A stretch of 64,000 bases of DNA from Piper betle (GCA_033002965.1 JAURVB010014128.1:1-64000), one strand, 5' to 3'; shown: positions 1-11,985, numbered from the stretch's first letter. Numbers and translations are program-made. Notes: generated by a model from the letters alone, not told the origin.

Positions 1-964
1 CGGACGTCGGACAAGTTATTGTCCGCGTTTGTCCGAAATTTTATCGGACAAAACTTGTCCGACCGAGTTAATGTCCGACTTGTCCGTCGGGCCCGAACAA
101 TGTCCGTGGACGGTCCAAAATCAAATCCAAATTTCAAAACCCTAACAAAGAAACTAAACCCTAACCAAAAAACCCACTGTTCATAGGCCGCCGCCGCCGC
201 CCTCCGCCGCCGCCTCTTGCCGCCGCCCTCACCCGCCCTCTGCCGCCCTCACCCACCCTCCCTTGCCTCCGCCGAACCGCCACCGTCGCGACACGCTGCC
301 TCCGCTCCGCCACCTTTGCACGCTGCGTCCGCCGCCGCCTGCCTCCGCTCCCAGCTTGGACCGCCGGCCTCCGCTCCTAGCTTGCACCGCCTGCCTCCGC
401 CGGACCGCCACCATCTGCTCGTGTCTCCGCCACCCTCTGCGCGCCGTGTGAAGATCCACCGTCGCCTGCCTCGGCTTCCCTGCATCCGCCGCTCCCGCCT
501 CCGCCGCTCCAGCCTCCGCCGCCGCCTGCCTCCGCCGGACCGCCACCCTAAACTTCCGTCACTGCCTGCCTCAGTGCCTCGTCTGCCCTGCCTCTGCCGC
601 CGGACTGCAGCCGCGACGCCGCCGGACTCCGTCGAACCGCCGCCCGTTGCCGCCGCGTATATATCACTTAATTTATCCTAAATTTAATTTATTTTATATC
701 TAGGATTAATTCTTATTATTTTATAAAGTTTGATTATTTATACTTGGATGATAATGTAAAAAAATTTTATAATAATGAAATTATGCAGTGATTGAGCTAT
801 AAAAATTTGTGCTTTGGTGAAGGAAATTTGCATCTCGGAAAGAATAGGTACTGTCAAAGTGTCAATTAATAATATTTGTTGATAGTTGATACCACTTTTA
901 TAAATAAAATTGATTTATACTAGTTATAACATTTTATATTTATAATTTGATTTTTTTTTCACAG

Positions 965-3149
965 ATGGATCATGCAAGTTCATTACTAAATGTAAATGAA
1001 CAAAGTGGAGATGGAAAAGATAACAAAAATTCGACTGCTAAAGAAGGAGAATCTCCAGATGGTGCATTATCAAAAAAAGGAAAATGGCATCCGGTGTATG
1101 GGCCTATTTTGATAAGAAATATGAGAAGAATGGAACATTTGCTATTTGTCATTATTGTGAAAAGAAGTTTGAAGGAGCCGGAAGTTATGGAACTACTCAT
1201 TTATGGAGGCATGTTGAAGGGAAATGCCCTAATTTTAAAATGAAGAGGACAAAAAATATAAGTGGTGATATTGGGCAACAAATTTTCAAGATGGGAGTGA
1301 AAAAGGATGGAGACAATAAAATAGAAGTTTGGAAATTTGATCAAGGAAGGAGTAGATTAGAATTGGCCGAGGCAATTATCTTGCATGAGTATTCGTTTTC
1401 AATTGTGGAACATGAAGGATTTAGAAGGTGGGTTAGTAACTTGCAACCGCAATTTGTGATGGTTTCTAGGAGGACAATTACAAGAGATTGTCTTGGAATT
1501 TATGAAAAGGAGAAAAAATGTGTTTGACATTTTGGAAAAAGTTAAGAGTCAAATTAGTTTTACCAGTGATATTTGGACATCTTCACAGAATATTGCTTAT
1601 ATTGTTTTGACAGCTCATTTTATTGATGAAAATTGGAAATTGCAAAAAAATATTAAATTTTGCCAAAGTTGAAAGTCGGCATACTGGAGAATGCATAGCC
1701 AAGTGTCTTATTAGTAAAATTTGTGAGTGGCAACTTGATAAAAAGGTTTTTACAGTTGCATTTGATAATGCAAGTGCAAATGATGGAGCAGCCAAAGAAA
1801 TGAAGTCTTTTTTCTCAAGTAGAAGTCCAAATTTTGCAGGTGATTGTTTTCACGTGAGATGTTGTGCTCATGTTTTGAACTTAATTGTTCAAGATGGGTT
1901 GAATGAGACTGCTAAGTCTATAGAGAAGGTTCGTGAATGTGTGAAATATATTAAAGGTTCAACTATAAAGAGTGATTGTTTCTACAAATATGCAAGCCAA
2001 TTGAATGCACCTAAACATTCTTTAGTGCTTGATGTGAAAACTAGGTGGAATTCTACTTACAAAATGATCGGTGTGGCTTTAGATTTCAAAGATGTTTTTG
2101 AACGTTATAGTTGCTTTGATGTGAATTTTATATGTCCTTTTGAGGATGAATGGGAAGATTTAAGAGTGATACATGAATGTTTGGCTCCATTTTATGAGTT
2201 AACCGAAATTTTTTCCGGCACTAAGTATCCTACATCAAATATTTTTTTCAACATGATTTGTGAGCTCAAGCTTCAATTGATGGAATGGTGTAGTAGTGAA
2301 TCATATTTGATGTCATCAATGGGAAATGCAATGTTGAAAAAGTTTGATAAATATTGGAAAGAAGCAAATATGTTGTTGGCAGTTGCTTTGATTTTGGACC
2401 CTAGATCAAAAATGACTTTTGTTGTGTACTATTTTCACACGATTTACAAGGAAGAGGGAGACGATATGGTCACAAAAGTGAAACAATATTTGACAAACAT
2501 GTATAATGTTTATTCAAGTGTTATGAAATCTAGAGTTAGATGTATGTCAAATAAGCCCATTATTGAAATTGAAAGTTCATCAAATGTTCGTCCTATTGGA
2601 GGCTTAAGTAGGAGATTGCAAGGAGTAAGTAAGTTGATTATGGAATGTTCATCAAAGGAGCCAACACGAACTGATTTAGAGAATTATTTTGATGAACCAA
2701 CTATTCCTTTTGTGGATGGAGTAGATGAGCAATTCGATATATTGTCATGGTGGAGATTGAACATAGTAAAATATCCTATTTTGGGAAAAATTGCTCAAGA
2801 TGTTTTAGCCATTCCTATGTCAACCGTCGCCTCCGAATCCGCATTTAGTATTGGAGAACAAACAATTGGATCAACTAGGAATAGTTTGAGCCCAAAAACA
2901 CTTGAAGCTTTGATATGTGCCCAAAATTGGTTGAGGAGTGAATATGAAGGTAATCCATATTTTATATCTATTCATTTTCTATTTTTGATGTATTTTTTTA
3001 TATGTATATTTTTCTTACTATATTTCTTACTTATAGGGAAACAACAAAGTTCATCATCAAATTTATTTGGAACAATGAATATAGAAGAATGGGAAGATAT
3101 TGATGATTATGTTGATGAAGATAATATTCCAACATCTTCATGTCTATAA
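965..3149 (+). pseudogene. hAT transposase (BED finger, RNase-H-like core, hATC domain), frameshifted
   Basis: The reading runs across three frames. The first (965-1080) gives a Ser/Lys/Gly-rich N-terminus. The second (1084-1527) carries a BED zinc finger: VWAYFDKKYEKNG, then CHYCEKKF and a histidine/cysteine pair near HVEGKC. The third (1623-3149) holds the core (VAFDNASANDGAAKEM, a typical hAT catalytic-region aspartate) and a C-terminal hATC dimerisation domain (DILSWWRLN, YPILGKIAQDVLAIPMSTVASESAFS). Each frame change falls in or beside an A run (about 1073-1085, 1510-1516, 1649-1655). An apparent unspliced intron lies at 2950-3036 (GTAATC...TTATAG), followed by an acidic tail. It is closest in type to RICESLEEPER/DAYSLEEPER-like plant hAT proteins. 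As given it cannot encode one continuous protein. Confidence 0.88.
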
Positions 3150-3472
3150 TCACCGCTAGTGCCTTCTCCACCTCTAAGCTCTCCAGGAGAGGTCTGTGTT
3201 TCTTTCCTCTGTTGCGTCTTGTTGACTTTGATTGAGCTTGCTCATGTGTTTGTTTGCATGTGTTAGCTAGTTGTTTTGCTATAGGAGTAGTTGCTTGTCT
3301 TGTTGTAATTGAGTGTGTTAATTCACTTGTGTGATCTATGGGAAATTTGTGTCTGTCTATTATCATTGGTACTAGTTATTAGTGATGCTTAATTTTGACA
3401 TTTGAAAATGAGTTTTGGCTTTTTCAGGGGTTGGAATTACTGTGTTTGTGTGACTTTATTAGCTGGTTTCTT

Positions 3473-3524
3473 GCTGGAGCTGACATTGTTGGTGGGGATG
3501 GCCTTATTGATGAAATTAAGAATG
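3473..3524 (+). pseudogene. Possible captured exon fragment of an organellar uL1 (ribosomal protein L1) gene
   Basis: Inside the hAT element, downstream of the transposase, one frame reads AGADIVGGDGLIDEIKNG and then meets a possible GTAATT donor. Bacterial-type uL1 proteins share a conserved AGADIVG..DLIE.IK.G segment. A TTTTTCAG acceptor-like site precedes the region at about 3420-3427. The match is only about 17 residues and upstream codons in the same frame show no clear L1 homology, so this is a candidate for host gene capture, not a certainty. Confidence 0.4.
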
Positions 3525-4425
3525 GTAATTCATTTAAGTTGTTTCTCACTATGTAAACTCTTACATTTTCAACTAATTATGCTAAATGTTGACAAGCACA
3601 ACGGCAGTACTGTGAGCAGATTATATTGAACACATTCTAAATATGTGTATCCTACTTATGATGTTATCTCTTTGCTTCCCTTGCTATACTTAGCATTTTG
3701 ATAATTGCTGGAGAATACCAAATTTCAAAGATTGTTTTCTGTTGAGGGATACAAAGATTGAAGGATGGTGAAATTTTTGTTGAGATTAATTTATAAAATC
3801 TAGCCTGTTCTTTTTTATACCAAACTTTAGCTTGTTTAAAGTCGTAGTTTTCGAATCTACTTTTTCTTCGAAATGTTTCGTTACTTGAGACGTTGGTGCT
3901 TATTAAAGAATGAAACTAGCGCACCTGATTAACTGTTCACTCACATTTGCATGAGAACAGATGCTTTCTTGCAGAACAAACATCATATACTATTGGCGAT
4001 ATAATTGAAATTTTGAATGTTTCATCATTGGCTTTACTTGTCATCTTTTTATGTTATTTCACACAGGAGATTATTGGGTCTTAACTCTCAAAGTATTTAT
4101 GGCTTATAATAAGAGTGACTTTTATCCTATGTATGTCATTTTTTATTATTTAAGATATTAAATATCAATTTTATGTATGAACTTAATTAATTTACTGTAT
4201 ATTACATTTTAAAATTTTAATAAACTATAATATTAGCCTTACAAATGTTGAAAATATTATATTATTGATGTAAAATATCGGTCATTCGGTTGGTCATTCG
4301 GTCGGACAAAGAAATGTCCATGTTTGGTTTGTTTTAATTCGGTCAAATTCGGTCGGTCAAATTCGGTCGGACATACTTCGGACTTCGGACGGACGGACCA
4401 ATTCGGACGTCCGCGCCCACCCCTA

Positions 4426-6627
4426 GTCGTGTGGGATGCATGATAAGTTTCATTGCACCTTGTTGCTTGTATTTGATGGATAGGCATACCTTTACCTCGC
4501 GACATCAGTCTACGTTGATTTATTATTCTTCTGGTTCTAGGCTTTTAGCTGTGCGTGTTTTATTTTTGTTGGTTACTGTTTACTAATTTGATTAATTACT
4601 GTACTTAAGCTTCAGGGGTAATATAATTTTTCACCCTATTGTTGTGTGTTACTTTACGTTGGAATAAATTTATGATTTATATATGTTACATATAAATTGT
4701 TACTATCAATTAATTAATGCATTATATTTTAAATTATTTGGACTCTTAGAAATAATTTTTTGTTGATTTAAGTAATTAATACATAAACGTAGCCATGGTA
4801 ATTGATTTAAGAACTAATTTATCCTTGCAATTAATCACGATTGGTTAAAGTGAGCCAGTGACAAATAATGATAACTATAAGTCGTGGGTTACGTAGTGTA
4901 TGTCCGTATATATGAGATCATAGTCAGATAGGGTGGCTGCCCTTCACAGCTTAATTGGAGGTTGGCATAAGTTTATAATCACCGAAAGAGTTAATAAATA
5001 ATAATGTAGAAAACATTAAGTTTTTTTGTATTATACGACTTATTGATTTTATTGACCATAGGTGAGTAGCTTTAGATTGACGGTTGATGACGTGGTTGGT
5101 AGTTTCTTCGCCGACCATACTAGGAAAGAAGAATTGATAAATAAGATTCGACTTTTTATTTGCATTATTTTGAATTATAATTATAACTATGAGACTTTAT
5201 TTTTGTATAATTAATTTATTTTATTATATCTTCTGTATGGACCTATTTTAGATAATATGATTTATTTTTATGGTTAATAATTTTGTTAAGATGCTTAAAT
5301 TTCACGTTTAATTATTTTAAATTATTTTTGTTCAATTATATTTTATGCATAATTATTTACATATTTTGATATGTTATGATGTATGTACATGCATTTTTAT
5401 TTTTATATGTCCTTATATATCTTTGGATAAACCCCCAAACCCCCACTGGCTAAGCCACACTTCACATAGAAGAAAAATTCACGAGTCAATGTGTCAAATT
5501 TTATATGTTTTTCTCAATTCAACTTTTCTTTTTTAAAAGTATACGTGTGAAGGATGTGACAATTTGTGAATATACATTGTTTTTCAATCCAAAGCGTTTA
5601 AAAATGATTTTTGTCAAGCATTTTTTCCATGACTAGAAGTTAACCTTCGTGTAAAAGTAAACTCGGCTGTTTTTTTGTTTGAAAGGGCCTTTTGTGCTCT
5701 AGGAAAAAAACTACGCCTTTGTCATTTTGAAATGAAATATAGCTAATATTAAGAATTTTGAATGAACAAAAAACAAATTTGTATATTTTGTTATTTTATT
5801 ATGACATGATTGTTTTTGCAAGCTATGATAATGATTCTTAGTGATAAGATACTTGGGGATACCAATAAGAATGTCAATTATAACGACTTGCCTTAAGTGA
5901 AAATTGATGGATCTAAGTAATTGATGAACGTAAATTATTTTTAAAAAGTGGTTAATAAAGTTGATTATCTATATATTATTTTTACTAATAAATTAGATCT
6001 TATTCTAATAAATAGATATTAAATATAAAACTCAATTTGGGGATATCACAATTATATTTTTAAAAGTAATTTTAATACTTAATAGAATAAGATTTAATTT
6101 ATTAATGAGAATAGTTTATAAATCTCTAAGTTTGATTAATTATTTTAAAGAGATGACCAGAGACTATTATGCTACAAACTAATTTTTCAAACTTTATTCC
6201 ATTACTCCTTATTTTTGATTTAAAAGGCAAACTTACAATATGAAGATCCAACTACATTCAACTTGTCCTCCCAAGTGCAACGTCATAGTTAAGGATATTT
6301 TTCCCAGGCCTCTGTTACATATTCGAACCCGTCCAATTTTTATGGATTCAAACTTAACTAATTACAATTTATAATTTTGATTAAGAGAGTCGGTGAAAAA
6401 AACTTTATATGTTATTAATGTACATTTAAAAAATAATTATATGCAATTTTATAGTGAAAAGGACAACTTATTAGGCATAAATGCAGATGATAGTTGTGGA
6501 GAGTGGGCCCTAGTTCCCACAACACAAATGGACCAACACACTCGCACGTGCTTCGCCGAAACGAGCACGTGCCAGTTTACTCCGGGCTCCATTTCTTCCA
6601 AATTGGAACCCATCTTCTCGGAATCTC

Positions 6628-6659
<32 letters not shown>

Positions 6660-6671
6660 ACAACGACGAAG
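4426..6671. other. Non-coding stretch between the hAT element and the RPL35A pseudogene
   Basis: AT-rich sequence with no sustained coding frame on either strand. At 6580-6671, just before the RPL35A copy, there is a GC-rich leader with a (CCG)n run at about 6631-6659, which is probably the 5' untranslated remnant of that copy. I recognise nothing else here. Confidence 0.5.
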
Positions 6672-7142
6672 ATGAAGGACCGACAAGGGGAGAGGGTGAG
6701 GCTGTACGTCGGGGGTACCATTCTCGGCTATAAGCGGTACGTCTCCCTACCCACTCGCTTCCTCTGATTGCCACTTTCTTCATTTTCTTTCCAAGTGAAA
6801 AGATCGCATTTTTTGGGGGATTTGTTGGTGTGGCAGGTCGAAGTCGAACCAGTATCCGAACACTAAGGAGGAGGTGTCATGGTAGCTGGGCAAGCGCATG
6901 GCCTACATGTACGAGGGAAGGTGACGAAGAAAGGCAGTCATTACCGTTGCCTTTGGGGGAAGGTGGCCAGGCCCATGGGAACTGTGGGGTTGTGCGTGCT
7001 AAGTTCCCCCAAGTCCATGGTATATGTTTTGATTGTTTGTGTTTAAAATTTGTTGTTTTTTTAGCTCCATCAATGAGGCAATTGCTTAGGTTCGTGGTTT
7101 TTAGGGAAACAGAGTTTGGGTGTTCATGAATCCAAGCAACAA
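6672..7142 (+). pseudogene. RPL35A: Decayed intron-containing copy of 60S ribosomal protein L35a (eL33)
   Basis: Exon 1 (6672-6736) reads MKDRQGERVRLYVGGTILGY plus KR, the N-terminus of eL33. After a GT-AG intron, exon 2 starts at 6837 in the correct phase with SKSNQYPNT, jumps directly to KEEVSW, and then meets a TAG stop at 6883-6885 where the family has Tyr. LGKRMAYMY and then GSHYRCLWGKVARP, GNCGVVRAKF and PPKSM follow in three different frames. A further intron (7020-7104) leads to GNRVWVFMNPSNK, matching the C-terminus. Splice sites are retained, so this is a genomic duplicate that decayed, not a retrocopy. About nine residues (SLxQIEGVN in the family) are missing between the two NT dipeptides. 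It cannot make a functional eL33. Confidence 0.9.
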
Positions 7143-7689
7143 AGTAAGCTTCACATTCTCTTCCATACGGTTCTTGTCGTATATAAACTCTAATATTGCA
7201 AAAAACAAGTTCGTTGTTTACTGTTTGTGATACAGGTTCTTTTATTACTTGACGTTCACTATTGATTAGTGTTGCTAGGTGGAAGGGTGGCCGTGTTTCT
7301 TTTAGACTTTGCTTGTGTCTGGTATTGATTGTTCATCATTAAGATATGTTTACTGAATTATCATTATTATTGCATATGACTGTTGTTTATGTTTAGATTG
7401 AGGCATTGCCAATTTTGATGAGGGTGGAGAAATGGGTTTAATGCCTTAGCTCTAGTAATTTTGAAATAGTGGATTATATTGACCAAAATTTAGCTCATTT
7501 GGCTCTTCTATGGCGTAAGCTCATCCCGTGGCTTGTCTTCTATTGGATTCTTATCTTACATAGACATCTACTTGTATTTTAATTATAAGTTTTATGTATT
7601 ACCTCATTTTAGAGATTTACATGTAATTTTCATATTTTACTTTTAGGCTATTTTGGGATTATTTTTATTAGGGTTTTAGTATTAGTTGC
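7143..7689. other. No gene seen
   Basis: AT-rich sequence downstream of the RPL35A pseudogene, possibly part of its old 3' region. No coding frame or recognisable repeat end was found. Confidence 0.4.
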
Positions 7690-8520
7690 CAAACGCTAAG
7701 AGGCTAACTCATAATATGTCGTGATAGATTTCTATGATTGATTAAAACAGTTGTATGCCTTTTCCTCAGGTTCTGTCTATTTTTATGTGGCTAGATTATT
7801 ACTCCTTCATTTTTGTTGATTTGTTAATGTTATTAATTTGATAGTTGAGTTATTACTCTAATGCAGGAGCATTTTTATAAATGGGTAATAAATTTATAGG
7901 GATGTTTCTTCTTGGTCATGTAATTGTATTGCTTTATTAGGATTTCCTTCATAATAAACAATAAACTTTCTCTCTTTAGATTTTGCCTTAATGAGCCTCT
8001 TAGTCACTCTAAATCACGTGAGGATTGATCAATGTAATACACATATTTTGGTGAACGGAAAATTTATTGTGTTATTGTTCTCCCCTCTTTTGACTTCGTC
8101 TATTGTTCTTCCATTTTGTTAATATTTCTCCCTTTCTTCTATTTTCCTTAGTTATGCTGCAATTTTCTAGTGCCAATTTGGCGGAGATGCGTCTATCAGC
8201 GTTGATATCCAATGTTAGCCAATTTTGTGCCTAAAATTTTTATCCGTCATTTTAATTTTAAATTATTTGATTTCTTTGCTTCATTGACTAAATTTTATCA
8301 TGACCCATCCATTTGTTTCATTCTCTATCAAATGGGAAGAATTTTAGAATCATTTTATAAATTATTAAATTCACTTCTCTAAATTCTTAATCAAGTGGGA
8401 CTAATCAATTGAAAAATAATTTTAGCAATTTTTACAAAAAAATCATGATTTTGGTCGTGAATCGTCGTCGGCCAGTCAAAGCCATCATTGAAGACACCGG
8501 AGCAAATCATGAATCTGGTT
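7690..8520 (+). repeat. Dispersed repeat, copy A
   Basis: About 830 bp that match 12120-12960 in the same orientation over most of their length. Shared landmarks include GATTGATTAAAA, TTGATAGTTGAGTTATTAC, TAATAAATTTATAGGGATG, GAGGATTGATCA and, near the right end, GAGCAAATCATGAA. An inverted partial copy is at about 13360-13580. The right-hand third could be an LTR or the end of a DNA element, but no terminal motif settles the class. Confidence 0.65.
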
Positions 8521-8783
8521 CATCTAGGTTTGGAAGGAGTGGTCTCGTTGTTGACATGAAGAATTCGATTTACTCCAAGGGCACTGCAACCTCTGCAGTG
8601 GTTCCCAGTGGAGATGCCGGTTGTTTGTGCACGAATTGGTTCTTGGGCCTATAAATGACTAGTTGATTTACCGATTGTATCGAGTTAAATGATACAAATG
8701 TGATAAAGGAATTATTCACCCTTTTGATAGCAAAAATTCGGTTATTTTAATCGTGCTGATTAGAACTATAAATAGTTATAGCG

Positions 8784-9282
8784 CAAGGTTTGATCATAAC
8801 ATGTTCAACTGATTTTAATGAAAATAATTATGTTATTTTATGTGTTTTGTGAATAAAACCTAATTTCATCTCCTAATCTACCCACAACCTCTGAACATGG
8901 GCTTATTTCTTCTTTTAAAGCATCTTTTGCAAAAAAATTGTTGTAATGATTGGAGCTCAAGATGTTGAAGTTTATTTTTTTATAATTATAATTTTAATTT
9001 ATTTTATTTTAGATACCAGAAATATTATATATTCTATGTGAGGCTATTTTTGATGGTTATTGTTTTTTATTTTATATCTTATATATTTTTCCATTGGTAG
9101 ATGTGTTATGTAAAATGATAATAAATTAACAAGTTTTGACCATTTAACTGACAACTAAACTGTTGCAATTCGATTATGGTAGAACCATATGTATTCGGTT
9201 AACAGTTCAATTATGGTTAATAGTTAGGAAAACTGTTACGACTAATGGTATTGATCCATAACCAAACTGTTTACAACCTTGC
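8784..9282. mobile_element. Candidate small inverted-repeat element (hAT-like)
   Basis: The left side shows GCGCAAGGTT at about 8780-8789 and the right side its complement AACCTTGCGC at about 9275-9284. The right flank also carries several AACTGTT/AACAGTT words (9150-9270), resembling hAT subterminal repeats. The inside is AT-rich with no open frame. I could not match flanking target duplications, so the boundaries are tentative. Confidence 0.35.
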
Positions 9283-9464
9283 GCATGCATGTTGTTGCCT
9301 TTGCGTAGTTTGGAAAACTTGTGCGGCGCTGGAGGAGTGGTGTGCCCCGGGTTGCTTTAGATTGTTGCTATAGCGTTGAGTGCTAGTTGGAAGGCCCAAG
9401 AGGTGGTTGCACTAAGTGCTCTTGCTGTTGGAGTGTCGTGAGTTCTTTGACCTGTCAGGCATGG

Positions 9465-10335
9465 AAAGATGGACGAAGAAATAAAAGAAATAGAAAAGAA
9501 ATAAAAGTTTTATTTTATTTCTTTACATTATCAATGTGAGAGCTTCTACTCGTTTTGAATTCATTATAATTGAGTGTTTGAGTAGAAGTATAGTTCAATG
9601 TTCAATTCTAAATCGGGTGTTTAAGTCTAAAAATATAACTTCAGAGCTTTGGAAAAATCTGATCTCGAAATGCAAAGCTAAAATCTGTTGCGTTCGGGAG
9701 TAGAACACCAAGTTCTATACAATATAGAGCACGAGAAGTCATACACCACTATAGAAGTATGAAATTGCAAATTTAATGACCTTCTGATGTCCTTGAATGT
9801 TAGATGAATTTTCAGTGTGTGGAACGTCCAATAGAAGTCAGTATAGGTTAGGATAGAAAGTTGAATTGTAAGGGACATTGAGATGGTGTTGAATTGGACG
9901 AGGGCGTTTTAGGTAGCTAAAGTTTTACCATAAAGTTGGAAAAATGATAAAAGGGAAAGGAGAGAAATGAGGGAGTTAGCATTTGTTTGGACTCTCTTGT
10001 TATTGTTGTGTTTTCTGGAGAGGAATGAGAGGAGGGGTATATATAGGGTGGAATGAGAATTATTCATCTTATTTTTAATCTAAAATTTTCAATCATGTGG
10101 ATCCCACAATGCCTTAATTTTCAATCAATTATGTGAGTCTCATATAAATCATTCACTCTATCATGTCGGTCCTTTTCAAATCATTAACTTTAAGGGCTTG
10201 GGCTTAATCTTAGTTAGTATTTGAGCTTTGCATTTACGTCTCGGGGTTGTTGAGCGAGTTTTGAAATGAGCTTGTTCCAAAAAATTTAAGTTTGTTTAGG
10301 GTTGGAAAAATCTGGCTCAATCATTATCTAAAAAA
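9465..10335 (-). repeat. LTR-like arm, inverted copy of 11130-11985
   Basis: Read on the minus strand, this segment matches 11130-11985. Matching landmarks are a TTTGAATTCATT...AAT...GAGTGTTTGAGT block near the outer end, AAATTTTCAATCATGTG in the middle, and GGAAAAAT...GCTCAATCATTA at the inner end. It contains a TATA-like TATATATAGGG at about 10037-10047. Confidence 0.7.
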
Positions 10336-10559
10336 GTATGCAAACTATTTAGTATGCACTGATAGACCATTCATATGCACTGTATTGCTCTCTTGTGGGC
10401 TTCCTTGCCCACAGTCGCTTGTCGGAGGATCGCATCAAGGCCCATGAAGCCCACCGCATAGTCACATGGCATGTGCTCGTGTGTGGGATCTTATTTCACT
10501 GGGGCTAGACGATGTTCTTTGATGCTTCACAAAAGAAGAAAGCTTAGGAGAAATGAAGG

Positions 10560-10960
10560 AAGTTCACAAAGGTTCTTGTAGAGAACATCAGTGTGGACGT
10601 TGTCTGCATCAATTATTCCTTTGGGTTGGCTATTATTGGCCTTCCATGTTCAAAGATTGTCTTGAGCTTGCCTCCTCGTGCTAGACTTGTCAACTCTATG
10701 CGTCTCTCAAGCATCTACCTCGAGAACTATTATAGCCTGTAGCTACTTACTGGCCCTTTCAAATGTGGGGTCTCGATTTTATTAGCGCTATTGGTCCTGT
10801 CTCTTCTAAGGGATACAAGTTTATCCTCACTGGTAATGAGTATTTTACAAAGTGGGCTGAAGTCATCCCTATCAAGTGACGGAGTGGAGAGTGTGTAGCA
10901 CATTTCATCATTGTCTATAGGTTCGGTGTGCCGCAAAAATCACCACCAACAATGGAACCC
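10560..10960 (+). pseudogene. Ty3/gypsy polymerase (integrase region) fragment
   Basis: The frame from 10751 reads WPFQMWGLDFISAIGPVSSK and continues GYKFILTGNEYFTKWAEVIPIK before a TGA at 10877. This is the conserved start of a gypsy-type integrase core (the family has WGLDFIG...G...ILVA.DYFTKW.E). Just downstream, another frame continues with CVAHFIIVYRFGVPQK and then an NGTH-like motif, so at least one frameshift is present. Upstream frames (10560-10750) are broken. It lies between two LTR-like arms that point in opposite directions. Confidence 0.8.
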
Positions 10961-11129
10961 ATTCTTGGGATGGCAGACTATAGAGTTAATTGAAAAATAC
11001 AAGATTTAGAAGGTTGAGTCTTCTCTCTACATCAATGTGGACGTCGTCTGTATCAATTACACTGCGGGGATTGCAGAAACTTGAAAGCTGCCGATTACCC
11101 TTTCATAGGGCATATGGAAAATCAGTTAG

Positions 11130-11985
11130 GGGACTAATGATTGAGCAAATTTTTCCAAACTTAGCTGAACCTAATTTTTTGAACCAATCTCATTTGAAAA
11201 CCCATTCCATAACCTTAAAATTCTAATACAAAGCCTACTATTCTAAGATCATGGCCAAATTTATGGAGTGAATGATTTGAGTGGGGCACATATGATAGAT
11301 TGAATGATTTGAGTGAGATCCAGATGATTGAAAATGGAGTGAATGATTGAGTTGGATGAATCTAAATCATTGAAAATTAAGTGAATAATTGAGTTAGGTG
11401 ACAATTTTTAGAAAATAGAGGCCTTGTGGATATAGATGGTTGAAAATGGAGGCCTTATGAAATTCACATGATTGAAAATTTTGGGTGAAAAATAAAGGTG
11501 AATAGTACTCATTTCATTATATAAATACCCTTCTCATTCCTCTATAAAACACAAGTGAGTAGTCAAGAAAACAAAAAAACCACTTCTCAAATTTCTTTCC
11601 TTTTCTTTATGTCGTTCCACCAACGTTTCAGCAAAGCTTCGGCCAACTGAAGACACCTTTGACAGTCTAACACCACTCTTATCTTCCTTACACTCCAACT
11701 TTTTAACCCCACCTAGCCTCTATCTTTGTCGATTTTTCCCTTTGTCGGAAAGATGTTGGAAGAAGAGTTGTTTTCATGACATAGAGTTTGGTGGGCCAAC
11801 TCTTTGGCATTCCAACTAGCATCTCCTAGGAGTCAGATTCCAACTAGCATCTCCTGGGATTAGACATTGAATTGTGGTTCCACTCGAAGACCTAATTGCA
11901 ATGAATTCAAAACAAGTGGAAGTTTGGATAATGATAGTGTGAAGAAATAAAACAAAATTTTATTACTTCATCTATCTTCGTGAAC
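11130..11985 (+). repeat. LTR-like arm (forward)
   Basis: Inverted counterpart of 9465-10335. In this orientation it looks like an LTR: a repetitive region rich in GAATGATTGAGT-type words (11260-11420), a TATA-like TTATATAAATACCC at about 11518-11531, then a leader and an AATAAAA signal near 11948. Terminal TG...CA ends were not identified with confidence. Confidence 0.6.

Larger units (their letters stand above)
1..4425 (+). mobile_element. hAT-superfamily DNA transposon, right-hand portion, left end outside the window
   Basis: The first 120 bases are packed with inverted GGACA/TGTCC words (TCGGAC, TTGTCCG), and the same words return at 4278-4412, as expected of the subterminal repeats of an hAT element. 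The right end reads CGCCCACCCCTA, the complement of the TAGGGGTGGGC terminus common in plant hAT elements. In between lie a GC-rich leader (about 185-660), an AT-rich stretch, a broken transposase gene (965-3149) and about 1.1 kb of non-transposase sequence. The eight bases after the terminus (4426-4433) would be the target duplication, but its partner is outside the window. Superfamily assignment is firm from the transposase; the exact right border is inferred from the terminal motif. Confidence 0.85.

Noticed and set aside
217..681. 154-aa Pro/Ala/Arg-rich open frame and its antisense partners
   Set aside because: Pure effect of CCG/GCC repeats in the hAT leader; open on several frames of both strands with no domain.
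6449..6783. Gly-rich and Ala-rich frames antisense to the RPL35A copy
   Set aside because: Generated by the (CCG)n run; the sense strand has clear RPL35A homology.
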